From positions 12,211,501 to 12,275,500 of the forward strand of contig JAKNDB010000068.1 in the NCBI GenBank assembly GCA_024305405.1: 64,000 bases of DNA. Direction: 5' to 3'. The position numbers were made by a program, and so were the translations under genes. The DNA is from Dirofilaria immitis (taxonomy: Eukaryota > Nematoda > Chromadorea > Rhabditida > Onchocercidae). Numbering within the stretch: the stretch's first letter is position 1; every line of letters starts with the position of its first letter. Of this stretch, positions 1 to 12,600 are shown one piece after another. The notes under the pieces are model-generated. The model was given only the letters and a program-made list of their open reading frames with translations. It ran no database searches and was not told the DNA's origin.

Positions 1-707
1 TAATCTAGCGATTCGAATATTTTTCAATTACCGTGAATTGCAATCTTTAACCATGATCAACAAGTTAAGTGCACCATTTATTCAACCACATAAGATTTTT
101 TCAACTCCGTTCAAAACTTCCTCCAACATAGCCTAAACTTTTTCGAAGTTATATATAATCCAGCTTCTATTATTTCTCTTTATATATTTTCTGAAGACAA
201 ATAAGCTTGAAAAATCATTATCCCTTGTTTCGTAGAATACCTAATGGAATTGAATGCTTATTCTTTAATTTATTTTTCTCAATAATTATACTAAAGCCTA
301 CGGAACAGATATTAATCATTGATGCCGGTAATCAAAAATAAAATAATTATCGTTTCATGAAGCTAATGACAAAATAATTTAATAAATAAAATATTTCGTA
401 CAGATGCTTAGAAGACTTTATGATATATGACTTGATTAGGAGTTCTAAATTGACAAGAAAATAAAAGAAAAGAATTAATTCGGAGTAATAAAAAGTGCAA
501 ACATTTGATATTGTGGATTTATCCATCGAAATGAACCATTGTATTTAAACAAAAAAAAAAAACGCAGCACATTTTGTCTTTATAATACGTAAATTTAAGT
601 GTTATTTTGATATTATATGTATTAAATATTTCGGCATCAAATAGAAAATGTCATGAAATTTTAATGTTATTATTTATTATTTTTACTTTTAAAAAATTTT
701 CAGCCGA
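1..707. other. Left-edge non-coding sequence
   Basis: AT-rich sequence upstream of the receptor-like gene. I see no open frame, RNA gene or repeat array here. A TTTTCAG ending at about 703 lies just before the first in-frame ATG at 708. It could be an intron acceptor or a spliced-leader trans-splice site, so part of this stretch may be an upstream intron or 5' UTR. Confidence 0.5.
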
Positions 708-3617
708 ATGAATGATACTTTTCATTATAATGTAAGTAACTATTCTGAAAATAATGCAAGCACATCTACGCCTTTTGTGAAAATTTGGGCTTCTCCTGTC
801 GTAAGTTTAGAAAAATTTTATTTCAATATTTTTGTACATCATTTGTTATCCATTAATATTTAATAAAAAGTGTTATGTAAAAATGCTTTGATAGCAAACA
901 TAGGAAATTCATATATTTTAAGATAAATATATATATGAAGATTTAGAGACATTTCGAAAATTCTTTACATAAACTAAATCGCTTTAATTTTAACGAATGA
1001 ATCTCTGTAAGAATGTGAAGAATTTTTGAGAAATCCTTTGGCGAATATAATGAATTTTATATGACATTCTTGAAATCGAGTGATTTTCGTGTAGTGTTTC
1101 CCATTAATTAATAACTTTCAACGACATTAATTTTAACACGGAAATTATCGTATTTTCAACATCTATTCATAAGTTTTAATTTTTGAATCTAACAATTACT
1201 GTTATCGTACTATGATCAATTCTACGTCATTAAATCAATTTGAAATTGTGCAACAATATTAAACAAAATGTAGAATAATATCAAGAAAGGATGCAGTCTG
1301 CAAATAGAAATATAACAATACGTTTATTTAGCAATTTTTTATAATAAAAGAATCGTGATTGCATACTTCTCAACAGTTGGTAACTTCATCATTATACCTT
1401 TCGTGCTGTATTTAATATTTGCGAAAGTGAAGGATGGATTTTTCAAATATTTCACACTGAATTTAATGGTCATCTGCATCATATCGGCTATTGCTGCTCT
1501 CATAATCGATATAATTAATATTTTAAAATATTTTATTTTCATAGGAGGAGGCAAATACTATCTGTAAGTTTTGCTTTCAATTCATCCGAATATTATAAAT
1601 ATCTCTTCCTTTTTCTAAAATTCTCATTTTAATATTAGCTGATTAGGCGCTGATTCAAAATAAAACAGTCACATAAAAAAAAACAGAAATTCAATTCAAC
1701 TTTATTTTTTCATATATTCTTCAGACAGCTAGATTTTTCACTTCCGAGAAATATGAAATTCGTCTTATTCAGTATAACTGATAACAAACATTTTGTGATT
1801 ACGCGATAAAATAGTCACTATCTTTTTAGAGTTGACATTCGAGATTGGGCACGATTTTATAGTCGAATGGGAAGCATTTGGTTTCATGCCTTAATGCTTT
1901 ATGCAGTCGTAGTTTGTTATCTACCTTACGTGAAACCACTTTTTATTCAAGGAAATTTGTGAATAAGTGAGTAAATTTTAAGATTTTTCAATTTCATCCT
2001 TGCACTGATTGAAAAGCTCACGATCTCGAAATATAGTTGCCAACGTAGTGTTTTTATAAGATTTCTCCATTTTTGAAATTTTGAAGGTACAACATTTCAC
2101 AGAAATATTCATTCGCTTTTTGCTTATTTTTATTTCTCCTTTCGAAATTACGAATATTATTACTGATTTCATTTCATTTTTCAGGAGTCAGAAACGATAT
2201 TACGCTATATTACATATTTCGATATTTTTTGGAGTGGTTTTGTAACCTTATTGTTCAAACAATTTCTAACTCCTCTACCTTATTTATTGACCCATATCAT
2301 ATTATTTATTGCATTGTTCGTTGCTGCTTTAACGGTAAAATTTACAAATTTTAAAACTTTGCAAAATTTCATGGAAATAATTATCTCCTGTCAGAATCGA
2401 TCATATCCATTTATACTAGTCATGATAACCAATGCGGAAATGTATGAAAATATTTTTACTGGTAATTTCTAAAAAAGCTAGAAAATAATTTTTGTTTTAA
2501 CTCTTCCGATGCTTAGAGTAATTGGGATAAAGGAAGGATAACTTAAAATAAGAAATGATTATTATAGGGATCGATTAAAATAAGTAGATATAAACCGGTT
2601 GGCAGTAGTTCTATCCGAGTTGCAAAACTGCAACAGAAACGTTTATATTCATTCATTTTGTACAGTTATTCCATTGAAATTATGACTTTACCAATGTTTA
2701 GTAAGTTTTCATATTTTGACATTCGAATACTGTTTCAGATCAATCATTGATAAAGAAAAACTGTCGTAAAATTAGTGCATTTTTATCATTTTTTTATTTA
2801 TAATGTTCATAAGCTCTATCATAGATTCTTTTAACTTTTTTTCAAACTGTCAAATTGAAAAAAATGCGTATGATCATTAATTATTCTTACTCATTATTCT
2901 TATCCTAAAATTTCCAGACTCATAAAATTTAAACTTACTTAATATTTTGGTTTTATCAAGTTTTTATACTCGAAATCTAAACAGACTAATCTAAACAGAC
3001 TAATAATATTTTAGTCCACGCATGTGCTTATGCTGTTTGTATACTTGCCAGTTGCGAAGATGATTTTATTAAGAGTAACTTTAGAAACATTCTCAGTTTA
3101 ACGATTTATTTTCTTTACGAGGTAATGAATTAAGAAATTATTCATTTATTTCATCATAAATTATCTTTTATTACTTCATTCATAACGTGAATTTCTCATT
3201 GGAATATTTCAATTTTACTTTATTCCAGACGCGCACCATTATCATTATCTCTATTACGATCCTTGCACTTGAACCATATCGCCATGCAACTTTTTCATTA
3301 TTTCGCAGAAGAAAGTGGATTACAGAAATCAAAACAATTCAAGTGATGAAAATAACAGAAGTACAAAAACAAAATAATAAATTAAATTTTACTGAATCAT
3401 TATTGCTCCAATGTTTTTTTTTGATTTGTTATTTCATTCCTTTTCTAATAATAGCAACAATGAACTGTCTATACATAATTATTCTTCCATGAAGATAGGA
3501 AATGAATCAGAAGTTCTGATATTTATAATATTTATTTACTGGTATATTTTCCTAATAATTAATTTTATCTCTTGCCTTTACATTACTTGTCTGTATATGA
3601 CTTTACATCGTGAGTAA
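708..3617 (+). CDS. Multi-pass 7TM receptor-like protein (nematode GPCR candidate)
   Basis: Spliced model with exons 708-800, 1332-1563, 1830-1966, 2185-2334, 3015-3121 and 3229-3617, about 370 residues. The N-terminus is short, with Asn-X-Ser/Thr sites (NDT, NYS, NAS), so probably extracellular. At least seven hydrophobic segments follow: near 1375-1430, 1445-1530, 1860-1945, 2200-2245, 2260-2334, 3090-3275, 3405-3485 and 3510-3600. A basic loop (FRRRKW) precedes the penultimate segment, as in a third intracellular loop. Five frame breaks are needed at short T runs (1335-1340, 1956-1958, 2238-2241, 3064-3067, about 3480); adding one base at each makes all splice phases agree. The subfamily is not recognised. 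The gene stands alone, and a GTGAGT at about 3606 leaves open a further 3' exon. The multi-pass membrane topology is solid; calling it a GPCR is inference. Confidence 0.6.
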
Positions 3618-4996
3618 ACTCATATAAATTTCTTGCGATATTTAAAGTTAGTTTATTGAAAAATCAATATTTACGTCAGATTTATGGAATTTTTAAAAAT
3701 ATTGCATATTAAATTGTTGAGAATTTTTCATTTGATAAGAATTCAATTAATTATCATTTGCTTATTAGCTCTTGAATTGACAAAAAGATATATTAAGTTT
3801 TCTTAATAATAAAATATGCAAAAACTTGATGTTTCTATCCATCGAAAAATTGCATCTAAATGAAAAAAGAATACACATTTTTATCACTTATTTAATATGC
3901 AAATTTCTGCTACCTTACGATATTATTCGCATCAAATATTTTTGCGTTAAATAAAGAAATATGTGTTATTTCAATATGATTGACTTTTGCTTTCACTACG
4001 ATGCAATCATAATGAATTTATAACAAGCAAACTATTTCGCATTGTGATGAATAATTATTACGAAAAAAAAGGAATCATATATTAATAGTAAATTGGTTCT
4101 GCTCAGAATTATCTGATATTTGTTAATTACCCATCTTGTTCAAAGCCTAAAAATTAGTTAATCTGAGCATAATTAGTTGGCTAAAATTTATAAATTTCGG
4201 TGGATTGAACATATTAATCCTTGAAGTTAAGATATTTTAATAATTTAAAAGACTCAAATATTCAATAAATTTTAAAATTGAAATTTGCAAGACAATTTCA
4301 TACTATTAGTTCATTTCGATTATCTTACAGTAATTGTAATTTTATGCTTTTGCTCATTTTACTCTTACAAAATAAAAAATTGGGAGTTATTGCAAATTTG
4401 AGCAATTTCTGATCTTTAAATTCAAAATTTTTATATCAAATATTTGGAAAAAATTTTTCAAAAATTTTAATATATCCTATTTTTATTGGCAAAAGTAGAT
4501 GAAGAAATGTTTATAAAAGAATCCTTCTATAAACTCATATAATTATTAGAAGAAATTCCCATATTAACTTGATAATGTTAATACAAAAATAATTTTGCAA
4601 AAAGTATTTTCTTAACCAAAAAAAAAGTTCCTAATAAACTGAAAGTTGCAGTGTAAGATTTTTATGAAACTGTAAATTATGTAAAAAATGGTTTTATTTC
4701 AGAAATGAATTGATAATGTTGGCTAAAATTAAATTCCGACATAATTGGATAGAGTTGTTTACTTATCGTTATTTTCTGAAATATTAATTATTGATTATTT
4801 TTCATATGATCTGAAAACTAGCCATTAAGATTATTCGAAGCAGTTATTTTCATAAAATAGTTGTTGATATTCATAATTAACAATTATTCGGTATGACTAA
4901 AAACTAACAATGATTATCATCACTTTTTCCAGTCCCTAGTTTTTTCTGATTTTTTCTGTTGCTTACACTTATCTTAAATATTATTGAGCATAATGA

Positions 4997-4998
<2 letters not shown>

Positions 4999-5051
<53 letters not shown>

Positions 5052-5083
5052 TTAATATTAATATTAATATTAATATTAATATA
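4999..5083. repeat. Microsatellite (TAA)n followed by (ATTAAT)n
   Basis: A run of TAA trinucleotides from about 4999 to 5050 passes into an ATTAAT hexamer array to about 5083. The minus-strand open frame over it (poly-Ile/Asn) is only translation of the repeat. Confidence 0.9.
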
Positions 5084-5981
5084 CAATTAATTTACTGGAT
5101 ATCTCATGTATTTTTATTAATTTTCTCTATCAGTTTATTTCTTAGTTCAAAAAGAAAAAATTAATGCCGAAAAAGATTATAACAATGAATGGGAAAACGA
5201 AAATAGTACGAAATATGCTATATTAAAAATTCATTAAAAAAATATGTAATATTCGATTCAAAAAATTGAAAAATATAAGCGATATTCTTATATATCAATT
5301 ATTCAATCATAAAATTTTAATTTTTCAATTTTTACAAGAAAAAATTCATAACATAAAATAATGATATTAATTTCCATCATATTATATTGCTTTGTTAAAT
5401 CTAAATGTGCATTGATAAATATATGCATTAAATACGAAAATTTCCTTATTTTTTGTTTTGGGTAAAAGAAAAATAGAAAGAAAAATTTCTACGTAATAAT
5501 GATTTATGCAGAAGAAAAAAATAAGGTAACATGGGACAATAAACAAAGTACATCGTTTATTGTGATTATTCAAATAGATAAAATTTTACATAATCAATTA
5601 TCGTATCTGTAATTTTGCAATTGAATCGAATTGCAGCTAATAAAAATATATTCCGTTTATTTATACTACTGATAAATAAACAATGAAAAATTTTAGACAA
5701 TCAAGATTTTTGGAGAATCATAGCTATGATCATCTCTTGCTTTGTCTGATAGAAAAAAAAGGCAAAGATTAAAATTATTCTAATAGATCTAGCAAGTAAA
5801 CAGTAATTTGAACTACTAAAAATGTTGTCATTTAAGCTTCCTTCAAATGCTAAGAAACAAAGCTAATTATTTCATTCAATTTTGATTCATTCATTACCAT
5901 TATTATTTTTTATTTTTAATGCAACCATAATAATTATAGTAATAATGATCAAAAATGATAATAATTTATGTCTTTCCTTTG

Positions 5982-5991
<10 letters not shown>

Positions 5992-6025
<34 letters not shown>

Positions 6026-6026
6026 G
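5992..6026. repeat. (TA)n microsatellite
   Basis: About 17 TA dinucleotides, interrupted once by a G near 6016. The surrounding sequence is intergenic. Confidence 0.9.
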
Positions 6027-6985
6027 AAAGATTAAATTATTATTTATTTCAATATGTAAATATTTTGTAAGTAAAAATTATATTTGGAAATGAATAAAAT
6101 ACACTTCGGTGTTGTTGATTTCTATCATACTGTAAAACATTAATGTCAAATTTTTAATTAATAAAAATCATTCATTTATAAAAGAAACAAATGGTTAATT
6201 AATTATCAATTTGATTACAAATATAAAGCAAAGCAATTCCTTGCAATGTAATGTTTTTCGAGAAAAAAGAAATGAAATAAAAATAATGCTAATATTATTG
6301 AAGATTTAAAATTATTGAAAAAATTAAGTTTACATTAAATTTTAAATGATTATCCTTTCTTTTTTGGATATAGAGATTTATTAGGATTGTAATGATATCA
6401 TTTTTTGTCATTTTAAGTATTATATAACTATTATTACTATTTTTATTAAATATTTTAATGAGAAGATTGATAGTTATAGAAATACTATTTTAGTTGAAAA
6501 GAAATTTATTAAATAAAATGTTATCATTAAAGATTTAGATTGAGAAAAATAATCATTTTTTTTGTTTATTTTTCATATTAAATTTTTCATACATAAAATT
6601 AATGTTACTATTCAATTATTTATCTCTTATTTGTTTGTTTTTATTCTCAAAATTTCTATAATAATTTTCGTCATAATATTCACTTATTCAAAGCTTAAAT
6701 TTCATTAATTATAACAGTTAATGTCATCACAATATTTCATCAAAGCATATTTTTATGATAATCTTTATCAAACTGCAATCATAACACTTACGCTTTCTTA
6801 ATTAGTTGATAATATAATTACTTGTTCTATCGGTATAACTTCAAAATTCGTCATTTCATTTAACTGTTTGAAGTTGAAGCGAATAAAATATCTTTAATAT
6901 TTCTCTTTTATGTTATTCCCACATCCACACTTTATCATTCTTTTAGCATAAATGTGATTAATATTGGATAGTCTGAAATGAATAA

Positions 6986-7132
6986 ATGAATTTGAAAAGT
7001 AATGGTGATAGCAGAAGTAATGGTGATAATGGTCGCAATAGTCTTTTCAGAATTTCAGAATTTCATCATATCTTCTTTATCCCAATTTTCGCAGCGATTA
7101 TCGATTTGATTTCTTGCTATCTACGACAGAAG
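6986..7132 (+). CDS. Doubtful orphan exon with one hydrophobic segment
   Basis: An ATG opens about 48 codons. They begin with a Gly/Asn/Ser-rich stretch and then encode one hydrophobic helix (core IFFIPIFAAIIDLIS). The frame runs straight into GTAAGTT, a good splice donor, and stops just inside it. The composition is less Lys/Asn/Phe-biased than surrounding chance frames. I found no convincing partner exon downstream and do not recognise a family. It could be the first exon of an unfound gene, a decayed receptor exon, or chance. Confidence 0.2.
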
Positions 7133-9683
7133 TAAGTTAACTTTCCAATTTTATGGAAAAATTATCGTTAGAAAAAGGATTGGATTTAAATTGAATTAAA
7201 GAAATTTTAACACTAAACAAAATCTCGGCTTCTTCTTTTCTTATTCAAATAGTAATATCGGTTTTCTTTTTCGATTAATAAGTGATAAAAATTAATATTT
7301 TTCTTCAAATATCATCTCAATGAGAATATGAAATTGTTAGCAATGGTTCTTGATGAATTAAACTAATGATTAATTCAATTCATAAGCTAATTATGCAAGA
7401 GAAAGAGGGCCTAATCTTTCAAACAGCATGTGAAAAAGACAATTAATTTGTTTGGTGTCGAATACTTCATTAAAAGAAGTATATATAAAAAGATAGGTGA
7501 AATGTATATAAATATAATAAATTTATATTTTCCATCTGAATTTATATTTCGAATTTCTCATATTTTCACTTTATATTTATATAATAATCGAATTTTAAGT
7601 CATATTTCTACATCGAAAAAAAACAAAAGTTTTAAGATTGCTTTTAATTAGTATCGTATTTGAATGTTAAACATATGATTTTATTAATTTTAAAAACGTA
7701 GACGGCAAAATAAAGTAATAGTTATAAAGCATATAAAAGTAATAAGATGCAAGATGAATAAACAGATCATAGATAAAAATAAACATTTGTTTCCTTTGCA
7801 GTACTAAATAGTGTTTCAAAATTTTCAAATTTTATGAATAATATTTTGAATTCTGTTTACAAATTAATCTGTTTAAAAATTTATCCATTTAAAGATTTTC
7901 AAATTTGATAAATTTTGAAAAACATATCTAATCTCATTTTTATATAATCTTTTTTCTTCCTAGAATATTTCCAAATTCAACTTTAATCATAACAATTTCT
8001 TGGATTTGGATAAGTTTTTAACTCCCTTATTTACATTGAAACATGGAATTACGAAACTTTGAATCAAAGCTAGATCAAAATTTCGTATTTAATTTAACTG
8101 CGTATCAATCCCTGGAATATTTCACTTCATCTTTTGGAAATATGATTTTTTCTAGTTAATGGCTTTTCGATTAAAACTTTAGAGTATTCTGAATCATTGA
8201 TATCAAAGCCTCCCTTTTCCGAACCAATTATAAAAACGAAAAAATTTTTTTGTTTAAATAATTCCTATTTGATTGAATTCTCAATCTGAAACCTTTTCTG
8301 TAATAAAATTGCAGTATATGTTATAATTGATTCAATCAAAAATCAGTTGTTAAATTTAAAAATTTTTAATCAAAATTTAAAAACTGCTAAATTGCTAAAA
8401 TAAATTGGCTGGTGTCAGAGAGAGAGTCTCAAATATCTTTCCAAATAGACAAAAGAAATTTTGTAAAAATATAATTATTAACTATACAATTCTTCAATAA
8501 TCGAATTGTTTGTGTAAGGTTAATTTATTTCGTATGCATAAATATTTTTGTATATTAATTATGCTGCCGTTTTCTGTTAATTATCTTACGTGCTATAATA
8601 TGATTTAAAAAGAAAAAACTCAACAGATTTTGAAATATGACATGAAAACTAGTATTACATCAACATCTATTGAACGGTAATTAAAAATTTTGACTCATTA
8701 AATTTAAACGTTCCGGAGACTTCATTGCTTAATGAAAAAGAAAAAATTTCATCTGTTCCGAAGAAACCAATTATATGTATCTTCCGTATCGCGATGATGA
8801 ATCCTGCCAAAAATAGTGAATATGGGTTAAATTAAAGGAAAAAAATCATGCAAAGTTCATTCCGTTAATTTGCCATTTTTAAATAAAATCTTGAGTATTT
8901 TGATATAAAGGATGGCATAAATTTTACTGAAGCATCAAAATGTCATCATTCGATCCTAGAAATCATCAACTACTAAAACTAATGAACTGGACTGCTCAAG
9001 TGATCGCACTCTAAATACCGCTATTAAACAAATAGTTTAAATCTTTAGAAACGATTAATACATCCTAATATCAGATTAATAGATTCATTCAACCATTCAC
9101 TTATTGCTTTCTTGGCAAATAAACCTTTCTCGATGAGAGAAGAAAAAATATAATGAACTGCCTTATTCGCATTAATTGTTTTCATTCTGGAGCTTCGCTT
9201 CCAATGCTATTAATTATTATGATTAAACATGTAAAACACCGATCAGCAACTTTGCAGAAAATTCGAATAAACGAACAAATGAAATAAGACAAACTTGTGT
9301 GCACTGTTTCTATTTATAACTGCTGTGTACTAGCCCATCTCATTATATGAATAAAATGGTAAAATAATATAAACAAATAAAGAGGAAATAAAGAGGACAA
9401 AAAGAATTTAACAAGATGACATGAAGCAAATTTCTTTCATATTTAGCAAAATAACCTATATTAAAATTCGAGAACTTGAGAACTCGAAGTCTTGAGAAAC
9501 AAAATCCAATCTAAAAATATATTTCACTGGTGAACAAGAAAAAACAAGATCAACACTTCATTTCTTTAAAATATATTTTGAATCAACACAGCAAATGCAG
9601 CAGTCAACCAAGCAACAATTTCCATACAAAGTCTGAAATTCACAAAAAATGGAACTAAAGAATTTATGAAAAAAGGATACATT

Positions 9684-12600
9684 TCAGGATAAGAAATCAC
9701 CGAAATTTGTATTTTGTAGTATATCATCAAATGAACTGGGTAACAGTGACTGCTGCTGCTGTCCCAAATAATAACCGCAGTACCGTCGATTCCTAAAAAT
9801 TCAGAAAAGTCAAGAAAAGCTTATACTTTAAACATAATGCGAATGTGTTTAAAATATTAGTAAAATAGGACATAGCAGTGTATCTAATTACTTTTCATGA
9901 ACTAAGCATAAACTAAGCATTTCATGCTTTGGATCGATATTATTGGTAAGATTCCAAAAATAAAAATTACCCAAGTTTCAAGGAAATCTGTCACTGTTCG
10001 GAGACCCGGCCGAGCTAAACGTTCATGTATCACATTTTGCAAATCGTCGAAGAAAAACGAGTCTGAACAAGTAAAATTCAATTTTTTGAATAATATAATT
10101 ATCATCATTATAGAAACAAAGAGCGGAGCTCTCATCAATCGAATTTTACATAGTTTTTGATGAAAGATCTTAATCATATATTTTCTTTCAAGATCTAATT
10201 GAAATTTAATTATAAATTCCGCCTTCAATTTTTTCCTTGAAGGAAATTACTTACAACAAAACATTGCATCAATAAAGTAACAAACCTAAGTCTAGTGCAG
10301 CACGACCTACCAAGACTTCACCATTGGGATATGTTTTCGGTATAATTAACTGTAGTGGTGGCACATTATGTGAGGCTTAAAAACAATTATTACGGACTTA
10401 ATGCTTAGATTTTGAAGTTGCAAAAATCACCGAAAAGTTTTTGATTACTTTCATTAAATCATTTCATATAAAAGATTTTTGATTACTTTCATTAAATCAT
10501 TTCATATAAGTCTTTTCGATTTAATAAAAATATGATAATGAAAATGCTATCGCTACTTACATAATCTTCAAAAAAAATTTCCTGGGATTTCATAAAAAAA
10601 AGCTTACTTAATGAAAATTTAACAATAATAGAATTCGAATCAATTATTTGTTCAATGTTAGAATCGGTTAAAAACGATCTCCAAATGCTAGCAATTCTTG
10701 ACGTACCGCTTCTGGTAACTGACCCTCTGCCTGGAAAGTAAAACAAATTAAAATTCTTTTTAAAATTTTAAACATCTCCAAATATGATAATACTAAACAA
10801 TACTGTCCCAAAATTTCTCACAATAGATCTAAAACCAATACGAAGCAATATGTATTGCAATTTTATATAACTAATAACTCACTTGTATAATAATCGATAA
10901 ATATACTATTAAAATATATTAAATTTTCGATTCATTCCCAAAATTAACCTGTGAAGATGTGCTATTTGGTATTGCTTCTATAGGAGTTGGCAAGAAATCA
11001 TCCATAATATAGAGATCTTCAACTCCGCTGCATTCGGTTGCTGGTGCACGATTTGATTCTGAGAATGATGGTAAAGATGTTGCTACTACTGCTGACTGCT
11101 GCTGAAGTTTGTTAAAATTATATATTTTAATCTTGCAAAGCATTTACGCATTTTAAATCTTATGAAATTCAATATGTAGATATATTGTGACACATTTTAA
11201 TTTTATGAAGTTGGGACACGCAAAGTTATGAAAAAGTCAAGCAAGTTATGAGAATTAATAGAATGATTCTTCTAGAAATTAAATATATCACACCTAGGTT
11301 AGAACAAGTTTAATGGAAGAATTAGATTTCCAATCATTTTTTTTTTTTTGAAATCCTTATAATATTTTGAAGAATGTAAAAATACATCAGAAACCGGAAT
11401 AAGAATTTTAAATGCAAGAAATAGCAAAACGAAAAAACTACGATAACAAAAATACATTTAATAAAGGCATTGAAAGTTCATTTTGCTTGAGATTTAAGAA
11501 AATTAGAATTGCAAAATCTAATCACCTTAGGTAAAACATGATGCAGCGCCATCGAGCTGCGCCTGTGTACCGGGACGTAATCCAACATTTGGATTTGGAT
11601 AGGGCGAATGTCGTTGATAAGTGTGTTCTACTGAATGTCGTGCAACCTGTTGACTACTAGTCGTTTGTAGTGGCACTGATGACTGCATAAAAGTACTTCG
11701 TCCTGGACAAACGGCCAACGGTACTGACGATGGTACCATACTAGGTAACATCTGTGGCGACGCTTGTTGCTGTTGTTGCTGTGATCGACTGGATGACATC
11801 GGCCACTGTTCTGTGGACGGCACACCAGCATTTGTTTGTACGCGATCACTGTATCCGACCTGTGTTTCAGTATTTAATAAAACCGCATTCACTGCATCCA
11901 CCAGCGGCTGTGGTTGTAATGGACCAGGATTCAGTGAAGCTTGCTAAAGAAAAGAAGACTTTTCACATATTTTCTTGACCCACCCAAAGAATTTTAGGAC
12001 CCCGCAATGTTGGAACATAGTTTTATATCTAAAACATTAAACAACAAAAAGTAACTAAACACTGCATACAATTATGTAGACAATGTTTCAAGTAATTCTG
12101 GGCATGAAGTAACAACATACTAATCAGCTGATTAATTTCAATTTTCAAATCACATCACTTTTTCAAAACCTATAGAGATCTGTATGGATCCTCATTTTCT
12201 ATAAAGTATTATTAATAGAATTTTTCGCCAATAAATCATTAAACAGTATAAAGTGTAAATCTCAAATAATATTACTAACCAAAAACTGCTGTTTTTGTAT
12301 ATCCATGCTTCTATTTGTAAAAGATATTCAAATGATACCCGTCTGCAAATAATACAAAAGCTTGGTTAATAATGGCAGTTTTATAAAAAATTAAACTAGT
12401 GCAAACTTGTGTCAACAAAAAGCTTTTACTAATAAAAACCTTTTTACTAAAAATTAAACTAGTGTCAAAAAAACTTTTACTAATCTGAATTTAATTGTTA
12501 TTTATTAGATCACACATACAAAAAAATTTTGAGCAAAGATAAAATCAAAATGAAGATAAAGCAATTTAGACCATTAACTAAGCATCTAAGGAAATAAATA

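Larger units (their letters stand above)
3618..9683. other. Long AT-rich intergenic region
   Basis: Six kilobases of very AT-rich DNA between the receptor-like gene and the 3' end of mdt-15. It holds a (TAA)n/(ATTAAT)n tract at 4999-5083, a (TA)n tract at 5992-6026 and one doubtful small exon at 6986-7132, all listed separately. The other short open frames are low-complexity Ile/Asn/Lys/Phe strings without family resemblance or paired splice sites. Nothing else can be supported. Confidence 0.6.

Noticed and set aside
4904..5086. Minus-strand open frame of Ile/Asn repeats
   Set aside because: It is translation of the (TAA)n/(ATTAAT)n microsatellite.
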